A DNA stretch of 64,000 nucleotides from Tamlana crocina (GCA_040429635.1 CP158972.1:2738001-2802000), one strand, 5' to 3'; counted from the stretch's first letter, positions 21,801 to 31,248 are shown. Notes: a model not told the origin generated them from the sequence alone. A program made the numbers and translations.

Positions 21801-22117
21801 TCAAACTTCACATTAACTGATTGATTGGATGTTATTTTTCCAGAATCCCATAGATCTCCTGTATCAGCATTTAATTGTTCTAAACTACTAGCGACTAAAA
21901 TTTGGTAAGCGGTTTGTTTTTGACCACGGGATTTCTCAGCGTCCACCATAATCCAACTAAATCTTGGGGCTGTATTGTCAATGCCTAAAGGATTAGTTCG
22001 GTATTCGCACTTCAATTCTTCAATAGTAATTGAAGAAGGTTTGCACGCCACCAATGAAAAAAATGTAATAATTATGACGAGTGATGAAAACCTAGTGGTA
22101 ATAGGTGTAATTTTCAT
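18857..22117 (-). CDS. Alpha-L-rhamnosidase, GH78, with C-terminal discoidin-like domain
   Basis: A 1086-residue lipoprotein-type GH78 (lipobox SLVAC, Cys25) with the same domain order as the gene at 11577: fibronectin-like N-domain, rhamnosidase beta-sandwiches, catalytic barrel with DCPHRE at 516-521, WPERWSAIGNSQIH and GGYFIKGFAGIRP, and a C-terminal F5/8 type C domain. The two are recent-looking paralogues; they differ most around residues 330-365, where this copy has an extra Pro/Ala-rich stretch. It is first in the operon and divergent from the AraC gene. No correctly phased copy of the operator seen elsewhere is found upstream, only a misplaced ACAGG near 22207. Confidence 0.93.
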   Translation of the reverse strand: MKITPITTRFSSLVIIITFFSLVACKPSSITIEELKCEYRTNPLGIDNTAPRFSWIMVDAEKSRGQKQTAYQILVASSLEQLNADTGDLWDSGKITSNQSVNVKFDGNTLESGKHYFWKVKIWDANGFESNWSEITHFSMGLLNPEDWKGEWIYKKDQNKKDHNWYRKNVSLDKTPQSAFIYIASFGYHELYVNGKKVGDEVMNPVNSFFKKRLPYLTYDIKDYLKKGDNVIGIWHAAGWARWGRVKDYFDPPFVFKAQANIDLGEDRMTIVSDASWKCKKSYSSYNSSWDILDFGGEIIDERLREDDWNTAEYDDSNWANAVVFDETEMQDVALADINLGPKGAIRAPSTDANPPTSKITATLSAQMVEPQVKFKEVKPIGVAKNEEGNYVIDMGENYTGYFEMNLYNGKAGDTVTFEIADHKEVSTSWEQRSKYIYDKTGKGHFTNRFNLAGGRFVTIYGINYKPELKDIKGYVITNNRKQISQFESSSELLNKIYQVNLNTYIANTIDGILVDCPHRERRGWGEVTVAAMYGDALPNFESGAYMMQYAQLMQDTQAEDGKMRAVINGDDFEFLMWMANSPITIWETYRMLGDKQLLENHYPTLKKWMHWLYEHSNFDTQDALRIGERGTLEFPGLGDWCTPRGNFWTSSNSPESEHFNNCVYAFMLKSAFEIAKTLDKTDDVKLFSDRLEVQRKATHQKIYDAQTGKYGEGHQVNQAFALLSGVTPESEQQKVYDNLVDQVLYKFPYYDTGSSGQALYTRYFIEHGERMDLIYELLKDKRHPSYGYFLEQGKTVWPERWSAIGNSQIHTCYTGIGGYFIKGFAGIRPDAENPGMQQFVVKPAPVDDLSFANTSYKSMYGTIVSNWNKSAEGAAFHIEIPVNTSAKIYIPANQKEDVLEGGTIAEKSKGIKYMGTEKSNAVGNYAIFEVESGVYDFKVTELPKVIYPDPLNKPDNLALIGRMNASSMTIDSEKLPLFEAFRANDESLETYWKSASTTNEWLEVEWFKPQTFNKIVVSENGLNITNYQLQFWDGSQWKGITNGTLCGANKVHEFDEVTSNKCRLFINQAKTKVGISEIQVFNTIK

Positions 22118-22126
22118 TTTTTAGAA

Positions 22127-22151
22127 AGTTTAGTTTAGTTTAGTTTAGTTA
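22127..22151. repeat. Short GTTTA tandem repeat in leader
   Basis: About four tandem copies of the pentamer GTTTA lie just before the GH78 start codon at 22117, in the intergenic region shared with the divergent AraC gene. Shorter GTTTA runs precede other genes here (near 45285 and 53010). It may simply be an AT-rich leader that keeps the start open. Confidence 0.5.
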
Positions 22152-22301
22152 GTATGATCGATAAATTAGAAAAACACTTTTACAAATGCATCATGCTGAA
22201 ACCTGTATGCCTACGATTATTCTAATCTAGATGATGTAAATTTCTTTTATTTTATTGTTAAAAACAATTGACAAATTGATATATTAGTTGCACAAAATGA
22301 T

Positions 22302-23183
22302 ATGAAGAATAAGTTTCGGAAATACCTAATTACAACAAATATTGATAAATTATGGGGGTTTCACATAAACAATATTGGACGAAATGTTATAGAAAAACAC
22401 TCTGGATATCCATCTAGAGACCACCCTGACCAGTATGTTTTTACTTGGGAAAAGGGGCGCGTTTTAAATGAATTTCATCTTGTTTTTATTACAAAAGGAA
22501 AAGGTGTATTTGAAAGTGAAACTACTGGAGAAATAAATGTTTCTGACGGTGACATTTTTTTATTATTTCCAGGGGTTTGGCACCGATATAAGCCTAAAAA
22601 AAGCATAGGCTGGACCGAACGTTGGGTGGGGTTCTCTGGAAAAATAGCTTCTCAATTTCTATCCAATGGTTTTTTTAGTGCTAGTGAACCTATAATTTCA
22701 AAATGCAATAAATCTTCCATATTAAATCATTTCAATGCCTTATTCAAATTATTTGACGAAGAACCTTATGGTTACCAAAGATTGGCTTCTGGTATTTGCT
22801 TGCAACTTATGGCAGAACTTTACAATATCAAATCGGGCGGCAACAACATCGAGAACCTCAACTCCATGATTTCCAAAGCAAAAAGCATTATGTACAAGAA
22901 CATCAACAAAACCATACAACTACACGATATAGCAATCCACATAGGAATTAGCTATTCAAAATTCAGAGTAGACTTTAAAAAACAAACCGGTATTTCCCCT
23001 CTACAATATTTTTTATTGCTGAAAATTGAAAAATCCAAAGAATTGCTTTTAAACACCGATAGATCCCAAAAAGAAATTGCGTTTGAATTGGGGTTTGAAT
23101 CTGACTATTATTTTAACCGACTATTTAAAAGCAAAACAGGAATGACTCCTGGACAATATAGAGTTTATGAAAAAAAGGAATAA
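22302..23183 (+). CDS. AraC-family transcriptional regulator
   Basis: A 293-residue regulator and the only transcription factor in the window. Residues about 30-165 form a cupin-type sensor domain (HLVFITKGKGVF, then DGDIFLLFPGVWHRY), with no membrane segment, so it senses a cytoplasmic ligand such as a released sugar. Residues about 190-290 hold the two helix-turn-helix motifs (IQLHDIAIHIGISYSKF and KEIAFELGFESDYYFNRLFK). It is transcribed away from the GH78 operon. The direct-repeat operators found in front of the lyases and transporter fit binding by such a protein; that link is inference. The gene ends in a strong terminator at 23185. Confidence 0.93.
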   Translation: MKNKFRKYLITTNIDKLWGFHINNIGRNVIEKHSGYPSRDHPDQYVFTWEKGRVLNEFHLVFITKGKGVFESETTGEINVSDGDIFLLFPGVWHRYKPKKSIGWTERWVGFSGKIASQFLSNGFFSASEPIISKCNKSSILNHFNALFKLFDEEPYGYQRLASGICLQLMAELYNIKSGGNNIENLNSMISKAKSIMYKNINKTIQLHDIAIHIGISYSKFRVDFKKQTGISPLQYFLLLKIEKSKELLLNTDRSQKEIAFELGFESDYYFNRLFKSKTGMTPGQYRVYEKKE

Positions 23184-23184
23184 T

Positions 23185-23217
23185 AAAAAACGGGAGCAAT
23201 TAGTCGCTCCCGCTTTT
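23185..23217. terminator. Bidirectional intrinsic terminator
   Basis: A 7-bp perfect stem (CGGGAGC at 23191-23197 and GCTCCCG at 23206-23212) with an 8-base loop is flanked by six A on the left and a T run on the right. It therefore can stop transcription from both the AraC gene (plus strand) and the SusC/D operon (minus strand, ending at 23254), which converge here. Confidence 0.9.
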
Positions 23218-23253
23218 TATAACAAGTAAAAATAAACTCTAAACTATTACCTA

Positions 23254-24420
23254 TTATTCTGTAGTCAATTCCAAAGTAAACTCTTCAAACTTAACATCCC
23301 TGTCTCTTATTACTAGAGTATCTTTTACTGTATGCAATAAATCAAATGTTGCTGTTGTTGTTGAAATTAACGAACCAAAAAAACGATCTTCAGTAACTTC
23401 AACTTCTTGCTCACGGTATTGAAAATCTAAGTAAATTACGTCTCGGCTTTTTCCTCCCCATTCATCACCATCTTCAACAAATTTTCCTGAGCCAGTTACA
23501 GTAACGGTACTACTTGGATCAGCATTAGAAACCGTAATTTCTTCATTATCGTTAAATGTCAATAGTAAAGACAACTTACTATTTGTAGCAACACCTGGTC
23601 TTCTAACATCAATTGTAGTAATCGCTTTATTTCTTCCTGCAGTTGATACAGGGAGCAATTCATCACGGACAACAAACTCAGATCTATAAACGGTGGACCC
23701 CTCAATGGTCTCTGACACTATTTCTGTTGGATCTCCATTTTCATAAACCGTAACCGATTCGTTAGACCCTACAGCTTCATCTTCACCGCGCCTTAAATAG
23801 ATACCTTGATATTTATTCATAAACTTGATACCAAAAAGTGTATAGTCTTTAGGTTGTGTTTGCCAATCATCTGCTTTAATCTTTATAGGGTCAGTAACGC
23901 CATCAGCCGGCACACCTGTTAAAAGCGAATCTAATTCTTCATAATCTGTAATTCTTAATGGAATTACATAATGTACTTCACCAAACTCCGCAAATGATTG
24001 TGGGTCATCAAAAAAAGCATCTGAAAGCTGCACCGGGATACGCCCCTTCGTAGAACCGGAAGGAATTGTCACGGGGCTTTCCTGTTCAATAGTATAGTAA
24101 GACGCTGGTAACACCTTCACATTTACAGTATCTAATCCTAAAGTAGCAGCATCTACCAAATCGGGAGCTAACTCAAAATGTACTCTTCGGTTTTTATCAT
24201 TGTTATAAACTCCCGACATAATAACACCAATTTCAAATCGCCCATTATTATCATTCTCATTAAAACCTAAATCATACTTCCCTTGAATTAATGTTCTTAC
24301 AGGGGTTTGAAATGGAAAATATACTGAAGTTGAGCCAAAATCGTCAAACTCATTTTCCTGATTTTCGCAAGCCATTAAACTAAAGGCTATTGCGCATATT
24401 ATTAAATATTTTATTTTCAT
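23254..24420 (-). CDS. Surface lipoprotein, DUF1735-like (candidate glycan-binding protein)
   Basis: A 388-residue lipoprotein with lipobox LMAC (Cys18) followed by acidic residues, the pattern that sends lipoproteins to the cell surface in Bacteroidota. An N-terminal DUF1735-like beta-sandwich (FEIGVIMSGVYNNDKNRRVHFEL at about 62-84, described here by its ends) is followed by a beta-rich C-terminal half. Such proteins often sit immediately after a SusD gene and bind glycan at the surface. It lies 39 bases downstream of the SusD gene at 24460 and is last in the uptake operon, ending at the 23185 terminator. Binding specificity is unknown. Confidence 0.75.
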   Translation of the reverse strand: MKIKYLIICAIAFSLMACENQENEFDDFGSTSVYFPFQTPVRTLIQGKYDLGFNENDNNGRFEIGVIMSGVYNNDKNRRVHFELAPDLVDAATLGLDTVNVKVLPASYYTIEQESPVTIPSGSTKGRIPVQLSDAFFDDPQSFAEFGEVHYVIPLRITDYEELDSLLTGVPADGVTDPIKIKADDWQTQPKDYTLFGIKFMNKYQGIYLRRGEDEAVGSNESVTVYENGDPTEIVSETIEGSTVYRSEFVVRDELLPVSTAGRNKAITTIDVRRPGVATNSKLSLLLTFNDNEEITVSNADPSSTVTVTGSGKFVEDGDEWGGKSRDVIYLDFQYREQEVEVTEDRFFGSLISTTTATFDLLHTVKDTLVIRDRDVKFEEFTLELTTE

Positions 24421-24459
24421 GTTTAATATTTTTTTATTCTTTTAATTTACACAATTACC

Positions 24460-26166
24460 CTACCAGCCATTATTTTGCTCAAGTTCAGGAAACTTTAAAG
24501 TCTCAGCATTTGGGATTGGCATATAAATAGATTTAAAGTCTCTTCTTTCAATGGATGGTAACTCCACATAATTACTTCCATCATAAAAATAACCTTTTGC
24601 TGTTTCATTTAGTGACACTCCCCATCTTCTAAGGTCCCAGAACCTGTGTCCTTCAAAACTTAGCTCTATACGTCGTTCATTTCTAATAAGTTCTCTCATA
24701 GCTTCTTTAGTAGTAATAGACCCTATGTAGTTATCTGGCGAAATACCGGCTCTTTCACGAATTGCTGTTATAATACTACGCGCAGACATTCCCTTAACCT
24801 GATGGTCAGGCCCTCCAATTTCATTAGCGGCTTCTGCTAAAATTAAAAATAATTCTGTGTATCTAAAGTACACATCAGCATGTGGTTTTCCACTTTTAGT
24901 TCCGTCACTATTGATTCTAACATCTGGTTGTAATAATTTTTTAAGGTAATATCCAGTAGTTGTAGATCGTTCAGGAATAGAATCTAACCTATTTATTCCT
25001 CCGCCAAGACCAGTATTGATAGTTCCGCCACCAAAAGAAGATCCATTAAGAACTACATATTTATCCAGCCTCGGGTCTCTATTAGCATACGGATTTTGTG
25101 GATCAAAGCCATTAGCTTGAATGGCAGGAGTTCCGTCCATCATTGGGAATGCCATTACAAAATTATGTGTTGGATTAATTTCCCCTCTACCATTTACAGA
25201 AGGTGGAAACATTCTTTCTTCATAAGTTGAGCTATTACCACCAATAGAACCGCGCCAAAGGGATTCTATACTCTTTATGTTATCATCTGATGTATAAAAC
25301 TCAATACCATTTGGATCTAAACCAGAAACTCCTCCTATAGTTTCTAAAACAGAAGCTGCGTTTTCTGCTGCAATTTCATAGTAATTTCCTTGGCCATTTA
25401 AAAATGCTGGACTTGCTGCAAAAAGAGCTAAACGCGCTTTTAAGGCTCTTACAATTCTACCTGATATACGTAAATTATTTTGAGCACCATTTACCCTTCT
25501 GTAAACATTAATATCTATACCGTCATATTTGTCATCACTTGGACTCTCACTATAGTCTGTTGGCAACAACTCTAATGCATCGTCAAAGTCTTTCATAATG
25601 GCTTGAACAGTAGCCTCAAATGACAAACGGGGTACATTAAAATTACCATCAGCTTCAATAAACTCAGTGAAATACGGAATACCTAACAACTCTCCAGAAG
25701 CATTTTTTCCTGCATGTGCCTGAAGCACATAAAAATGATGCAATGCTCTTAGCGCTAATGCTTCACCTTTCAAGCGGTCATTAAATAAATTGTTTGTCAC
25801 CTCATCTAAACTCCAAGCTATTTCTCCCGCGTTAACAATTTGTAAAAATTTATTTACCCAAAGTACCTGTTCATAATTATTCCATCGGGCAGCTGGGTTA
25901 AATTGAGCTGTTAACTCACCTTTCGCGATTCTTTTATAACCGTTAGTCAATTGATTATTAACAGCATCATCAGTTGCAGCTTCAGAAAAGGAATACTGAT
26001 CTACCAAACCTGTATATGCATTTAACAAAATGCCTTCTGCAGCTGCAGGGTTTGAATTTACAAAATCAAAGTCTGGTCTATTCTCATCGATAGGCTCAAA
26101 GGTATCGCAAGCAATCATGCCTGTGAATACCAACACAATTAATATATATTTTATTAAATTTTTCAT
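24460..26166 (-). CDS. susD: SusD/RagB-family outer-membrane glycan-binding lipoprotein
   Basis: A 568-residue SusD homologue: lipobox GMIAC (Cys20), the N-terminal helical TPR region (ILLNAYTGLVDQYSFSEAATD), and the C-terminal conserved block IRNERRIELSFEGHRFWDLRRWG. It would cap the partner SusC barrel and bind oligosaccharides for import. It follows the SusC gene at 26192 by 25 bases, the usual order, and precedes the surface lipoprotein. Length is normal for the family. Confidence 0.95.
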   Translation of the reverse strand: MKNLIKYILIVLVFTGMIACDTFEPIDENRPDFDFVNSNPAAAEGILLNAYTGLVDQYSFSEAATDDAVNNQLTNGYKRIAKGELTAQFNPAARWNNYEQVLWVNKFLQIVNAGEIAWSLDEVTNNLFNDRLKGEALALRALHHFYVLQAHAGKNASGELLGIPYFTEFIEADGNFNVPRLSFEATVQAIMKDFDDALELLPTDYSESPSDDKYDGIDINVYRRVNGAQNNLRISGRIVRALKARLALFAASPAFLNGQGNYYEIAAENAASVLETIGGVSGLDPNGIEFYTSDDNIKSIESLWRGSIGGNSSTYEERMFPPSVNGRGEINPTHNFVMAFPMMDGTPAIQANGFDPQNPYANRDPRLDKYVVLNGSSFGGGTINTGLGGGINRLDSIPERSTTTGYYLKKLLQPDVRINSDGTKSGKPHADVYFRYTELFLILAEAANEIGGPDHQVKGMSARSIITAIRERAGISPDNYIGSITTKEAMRELIRNERRIELSFEGHRFWDLRRWGVSLNETAKGYFYDGSNYVELPSIERRDFKSIYMPIPNAETLKFPELEQNNGW

Positions 26167-26191
26167 TTTATTTCTCTATATTTTTATTGTA

Positions 26192-29100
26192 TTAAAATGA
26201 CATTCTTAAACCAAGGGTATACGCTCTAGCTTGAGGCGTACCGCCAATAGTTAATTGACGAATATCTCTGTTCTTAGCGACTTCAAAAAGATTAGTTCCT
26301 TGAATATTTAAACTAAAATCATCCAAACCTAATCTATTACATAAATCATCAGTAAATTCATAAGTTAACTGAGCACGGGTAATCTCAAAGAAATTGTTGT
26401 TGTACAACCAAAAGGTGGATGTTTTAAAGTTGTTTTGATTACTCTGTGAAGATAATCTTGGGTATGTTGCTGTACTGGCCGTTGCTGGTGTCCAACGTCC
26501 TATAGCTACTTCAGAGTATTTGTTGTTTCCGTTAGCTTCATAATAATTGTTAAAACTATTACTTAACTTGTTAGCATCGCCCCCTGTTTGTCCCGTTCCA
26601 AGTATAAACAGATTAAATGCTTTATACTTTAAGTTTAGGTTTACACCATAAGTAAAAGGGCTACTAGTCTGTCCTATAGCTACATTGTCATCATTATCAA
26701 TAATATCATCACCGTTTTGATCTAGGTATTTTATATCACCAGGTTGCACCTCGCCAAATTGAGGTACTGGCAAACCAGCATTTAAATTACCGCTTGCATC
26801 AAAATCAGCCTCAGAATAAAAGCCTCCATCAACCAATCCAAAAATTGTAGAAAGCTCTTTTCCTACTCTATTTTGGTAATCAAACTCGTTTGTTTCAGAG
26901 CGTTTTAATGCTTCTGTTTGACTATACAAAATATTGGCTCCTATACCAACTTTAAAATCGTTAATGGTTTTATTGAAATTTATCCCCAATTCAAAACCAG
27001 TATATAAATTGTTATTGAAATTATCATATGGCCTAAACGCGTTATAAAAAGAAGGATATTGATCTTGCAAGAATGTTAATTGTTTGTCAAGTTCTGTTCT
27101 AAAATAATTAGCTTCTATCCAAAGTGAATTCATTAAATAAGTTTCAAAACCTAAATTGAAATCTATTCGTTCTTCAAAGCCTAGGTTAGGATTTGCACCT
27201 TGTGATAGGACTTGTCTAGAGTTACTAGACCCATCTGCCCAAACAAAATTACCTCCTCGGGAATAATTTTCATCATATAAATAGTAATTGCTAGCACCAT
27301 TATCAACAGTCCCATTATCATTAAGAGCTGTAATACCCTGATCTGATTTTATAATGCCTCCTGTAGCTTTTAACTTCAAATAGTTTATAAATTTACTATC
27401 TTTTAAAAACGGCTCTTCACTTAAAATATATGCTAAACCAAATGTTGGTGCTAAACCGTTTCTATTACCTTCAGGTAATTTAATAGAATGTGTATAGGCA
27501 GCAGTAAAATCAACAAACACTTTTTTCTTGAAATCATAAGTCATTTGCAACCCTAAGTGGGAATCTATATTAGTTTGGATTACATTGTTACTCTTTTCCG
27601 AATTATAATATCCTAAAAAGGTCGTGTTTATAGAGTTGTTCTGATCGATATTTTTCTGATAATTTACCAATCCATAGAAACCAAATCGGGATACAAATCC
27701 ATTAGTACTAACATTTTCTGTTAGATCTTTCAAGTCCTCTCCATAAATTCGAGAATCATCTGTTATATCAGGTGTTAAAGGATCATTATCATGATCAACT
27801 CTACCAAAATTTGCTATTCTATCTCCATTCCATTCTGGTGCATAGGTTTTAAATTGATTATTTATTGATAAGTTATAAGAATCATAAAAATCAAAACTTA
27901 AATAAGTTTTAGCAGATAAGCCTTTTGTTATTTTGCTTAAATCAAAATTAAGTGAGTTATTAAACTGTGTAGAACGAAACACAGTATTTCGATACCCACC
28001 CGCTATTGCCAAGGCAATAGGTGCGTCTAGTTGCAGTTCTTGCGAAGTTCCCAAAAGCATTCCATTAAATAAACTAGCTGCCTGTAATTGACCTGCAACT
28101 GTTTCATCACTTGTATCTACTAAATTTGCAGGTAAGAATGGTGAATAAGCATTAGGCTTTAAAGTTGTACCCGCACTTAACAAATTAGCCCTAGAACCCT
28201 TATTTGAGCTAATAACTGCGATACCATCAAGACTACTTGTAATCCAATCGTTTATTTTAAAATCTATATTACCCCTTAGATTAAAACGGTTCGTGCCTGC
28301 ATTGATATCATCATTTATATTTACCCAGTCTTCGTTACGATTCCATCCAACATTAACGTAGTACTGATTTTTATCATTTCCACCAGAAAACTCAGATATA
28401 ATACTTGTAGTACTAATAAAAGGTTGCACATATTCACTTGAATATAAATCTACATCAGGATATTTGTATTTGTTTGAACCTGACCTAAAATTTTGAATAA
28501 GTGCTGAATCATAAAAATTATCTAATCCATCATTATTTCTTGCTTCATTAAAAAGTTGCATGTAGGCAGCTGAACTCAAATAGTTAGGCAAGGCTATTGG
28601 CACACTAATTCCAGTACGTACATTAACGTTAATTTCTTTTTTATTTATTTTTCCGCGCTTGGTGTTAATCACAATAACACCATTTCTACCTTGACTACCA
28701 TATAATGCCACCGCATTAGCGTCTTTAAGAACCGTTATCTGCTCAACCTCTTCCATATTCAAAATATTTGGGTCACGGCCAATTACACCATCAATAACAA
28801 AAACGGCGTTCCCTAAACCTCTCACATTATCGGAGCCTCTTACCCCTAAGGTTAGGCCGTTAATGTAATTCCTTACCCATTGGGTATTGTCATAGGTTAA
28901 ACGGTCTCTTGTGTTTATTGTTGAAACCGCTCCTACAATTTCACGGCGATCTTTGGTAGTAACACCCATCTTAATTTCGTCATCTTCAGTCGCCAAGAAT
29001 GGAGATTTTACTAAAGTAATGTTTTTAGTGAAATCAGCCTCATTAATGAGTTCCGATTCATAACCCTTTTTTTGTATTACTAAAGACTCATCATCATCTA

Positions 29101-29308
29101 TGGCAATTAGAAATTTTCCATTAACATCTGTTGACGTTCGAACGCCTTTAGATCCAAAAACATTAACATCACTTAGTGGATTCCCTTGTTCATCGACCAC
29201 GGTTGCTGATACCTTTTTACCTTTTGTTTGTGCTGTTGCAATATTGCTTAAGCAAAACAACATTAAACAAGCTAGAGTAAACAACCTATATAATTTATTT
29301 ATCTTCAT
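26192..29308 (-). CDS. susC: SusC-family TonB-dependent transporter (second pair)
   Basis: The true start is probably the Met at 29308 (MKINKLYRLFTLAC), which opens a normal signal peptide ending SNIATAQ. An upstream in-frame Met at 29353 would add 15 residues and overlap the preceding SusD stop. About 1038 residues: a carboxypeptidase-regulatory-like N domain (VSATVVDEQGNPLSDVNVFG), a divergent plug (LGNAVFVIDGV, EQITVLKDANAVALYG) and a long barrel ending in an aromatic residue (LGLRMSF). The usual VVGYGTQ TonB-box region is changed to a MGVTTKDRR-type segment, so it is an unusual member. It pairs with SusD 24460. Confidence 0.93.
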   Translation of the reverse strand: MKINKLYRLFTLACLMLFCLSNIATAQTKGKKVSATVVDEQGNPLSDVNVFGSKGVRTSTDVNGKFLIAIDDDESLVIQKKGYESELINEADFTKNITLVKSPFLATEDDEIKMGVTTKDRREIVGAVSTINTRDRLTYDNTQWVRNYINGLTLGVRGSDNVRGLGNAVFVIDGVIGRDPNILNMEEVEQITVLKDANAVALYGSQGRNGVIVINTKRGKINKKEINVNVRTGISVPIALPNYLSSAAYMQLFNEARNNDGLDNFYDSALIQNFRSGSNKYKYPDVDLYSSEYVQPFISTTSIISEFSGGNDKNQYYVNVGWNRNEDWVNINDDINAGTNRFNLRGNIDFKINDWITSSLDGIAVISSNKGSRANLLSAGTTLKPNAYSPFLPANLVDTSDETVAGQLQAASLFNGMLLGTSQELQLDAPIALAIAGGYRNTVFRSTQFNNSLNFDLSKITKGLSAKTYLSFDFYDSYNLSINNQFKTYAPEWNGDRIANFGRVDHDNDPLTPDITDDSRIYGEDLKDLTENVSTNGFVSRFGFYGLVNYQKNIDQNNSINTTFLGYYNSEKSNNVIQTNIDSHLGLQMTYDFKKKVFVDFTAAYTHSIKLPEGNRNGLAPTFGLAYILSEEPFLKDSKFINYLKLKATGGIIKSDQGITALNDNGTVDNGASNYYLYDENYSRGGNFVWADGSSNSRQVLSQGANPNLGFEERIDFNLGFETYLMNSLWIEANYFRTELDKQLTFLQDQYPSFYNAFRPYDNFNNNLYTGFELGINFNKTINDFKVGIGANILYSQTEALKRSETNEFDYQNRVGKELSTIFGLVDGGFYSEADFDASGNLNAGLPVPQFGEVQPGDIKYLDQNGDDIIDNDDNVAIGQTSSPFTYGVNLNLKYKAFNLFILGTGQTGGDANKLSNSFNNYYEANGNNKYSEVAIGRWTPATASTATYPRLSSQSNQNNFKTSTFWLYNNNFFEITRAQLTYEFTDDLCNRLGLDDFSLNIQGTNLFEVAKNRDIRQLTIGGTPQARAYTLGLRMSF

Positions 29309-29346
29309 TTTTTTCTTTATATTAATTAAAACGAATTTGTACAAGA

Positions 29347-31236
29347 TTACCATCCTGGGTTCTGAGGGAAGCCCTCGTAAATTTGCGTTTGAGAAGGCTC
29401 AAATGGCACCCAATAGTGTTTAGGGTATTCACATACTCTTTCTTTAAGAATTACTGGCGCAAAACTAGAATGATCTTCAGGGAAATTTAAACCATATTTT
29501 ATTTTATATCTATCTAAATGTGCTACTCCCCAACGACGAATATCTACCCATCTATGTGCTTCATAGCTTAATTCTACAGCTCTTTCTCTTCTAAGCTCAT
29601 CCATAAAACTATTTCTATTAGATACAATACTTGGGAGGACGTGAGGCACACCAGCTCTATCACGGAATTTATTAATAGCTCCCTCAGCCGTTAACGACGG
29701 GTAAGAAGCTGGTGCTGAGGTTGCTCCTTTAGAAGCATGTAATGCCTCTGCGTACATTAAGTAAACATCCGTTAGTCTCATGTGCAATAGCGCACCAACA
29801 TATGTATTAAGAGGCCCATTCCATTGACTAGCAAACTCTCCATTGATTATCGGATAAAACTTTGCTTGCATATACCCCGTTTTATTGTTTAGAGCACTTT
29901 CTCTGGTATCAATGGTATTGTCTCTATGAAAGCCTTTATCGGCCTGACTCACATACCAAAGTTGAGCAAATTCGTGCCTTGCTTTATTAGATCCAGTAGC
30001 ACTTGGAGATAACACTTGTCCATCAATAATATGCCATTTGTAAAAACGTGGGTCACGATTGTCAAAAGGGTTTAATGGATCATAACCACTATTTGGGTGT
30101 TCTGTTGAAAGACCATTAGCCATTCCAAAATTATTGTGAATAAAATTATGTGTTGGATCAACAGTTTCTGAAAGTGCGTTATGTACAGATCTAGGGACTC
30201 CTGCCAACGTAAAAGCTAGGATATCTCTGTTATTACTTCCAGTAGCTGAAAATATAAACTCTGTACTCCCCGGCAAAGTTCTTGGTGCTGGTGATTTCCA
30301 AAACACTTCTTCTAATTCTTCCAATGTAGTTGCTAAACGATAACGTCCTTGGTCGGCTAATTTAAGAATCCCTGAAAAAGCATCAACAGCCATATCACAT
30401 AATTCGGTATCATACTCATAAGTGTTTATACCCGGTTGATTGTTAAAATGCATTAATGGGCTTGCCGCCAAAAGCAAATTTTTACCCTGAAAAGCATAGG
30501 CCGCACCCTTAGTAACCCTCATTTTATTCTCTCCTAATGTTCGTTGCCCATAAGGCTCGTCGTCCCAATTTACTGGCAATAACTCGATGGCTTTCTTATA
30601 ATCTTCATTGACTGCTAAAGCACATTCTTTATAAGTTTCTGGCCGTGGTATGGATATTTCTCCAGCGTACACTTCCGTTATATGAGGAAAACGCCCCCAA
30701 AATTTCATTATCTCATTATGGAAAAATGCTCTAAAAAAATAAGCTTGCCCTAATATAACATCTCTTTCGTCTTGAGTGGCATTTACCATTAAGCCTTTAT
30801 TTTCAACATTATCAATTACAATATTAGCTTTACGAATTCCTCGCAGACTACCATCCCAAACACCTGGTCTTCTACTGGCAAATTGGTTATTAATATTAAT
30901 TGCCGGACTATCAAAACTATTATTTTGCCAATTATATAAGTAACTATAGCTTCCTAGGTCATTTAAACTTCCTTCATCAATTTTCCAACCTGCTTTAAAA
31001 GATCTACTTGTAAACGTATCGTCTCCATATAAGAAATCTTGAAAGGTGTGCGATCCTCTTTCATAAGGAACCACCAAGGTGTACATTTCTTCAACAAAAC
31101 CTTGTGCGTTCTTAAAAGTTGAAAAAACTTCTTCTTCATCCAATACTGATTCAGGAGCTATATCCAAGTAGTCTTCGCAGGAAAAGAAGAACATCAGCCC
31201 CAAAAATACTCCTAATATTATTTTATAGTTTTTCAT
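29347..31236 (-). CDS. susD: SusD/RagB-family outer-membrane glycan-binding lipoprotein
   Basis: A 629-residue SusD homologue with lipobox MFFFSC (Cys20) followed by EDYLDIAPESVLDEEE, the common mature N-terminus. The C-terminal RRERAVELSYEAHRWVDIRRWG block and a PGW-type end are conserved. It is longer than the other SusD in the window, and the two share little beyond family motifs, so the two SusC/SusD pairs probably bind different oligosaccharides. It lies 12 bases below the SusC gene at 31249. Confidence 0.95.
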   Translation of the reverse strand: MKNYKIILGVFLGLMFFFSCEDYLDIAPESVLDEEEVFSTFKNAQGFVEEMYTLVVPYERGSHTFQDFLYGDDTFTSRSFKAGWKIDEGSLNDLGSYSYLYNWQNNSFDSPAININNQFASRRPGVWDGSLRGIRKANIVIDNVENKGLMVNATQDERDVILGQAYFFRAFFHNEIMKFWGRFPHITEVYAGEISIPRPETYKECALAVNEDYKKAIELLPVNWDDEPYGQRTLGENKMRVTKGAAYAFQGKNLLLAASPLMHFNNQPGINTYEYDTELCDMAVDAFSGILKLADQGRYRLATTLEELEEVFWKSPAPRTLPGSTEFIFSATGSNNRDILAFTLAGVPRSVHNALSETVDPTHNFIHNNFGMANGLSTEHPNSGYDPLNPFDNRDPRFYKWHIIDGQVLSPSATGSNKARHEFAQLWYVSQADKGFHRDNTIDTRESALNNKTGYMQAKFYPIINGEFASQWNGPLNTYVGALLHMRLTDVYLMYAEALHASKGATSAPASYPSLTAEGAINKFRDRAGVPHVLPSIVSNRNSFMDELRRERAVELSYEAHRWVDIRRWGVAHLDRYKIKYGLNFPEDHSSFAPVILKERVCEYPKHYWVPFEPSQTQIYEGFPQNPGW

Positions 31237-31248
31237 TATTTTTTTTTT

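Noticed and set aside
22200-22212. ACAGG-like sequence upstream of the GH78 gene at 22117
   Set aside because: The nearest -7-like element is only 8 bases away instead of 20, and the repeat half is missing.
29309-29353. Upstream start of the second SusC gene
   Set aside because: The 15 extra residues precede a standard signal peptide and overlap the previous SusD stop; the Met at 29308 is the better start.
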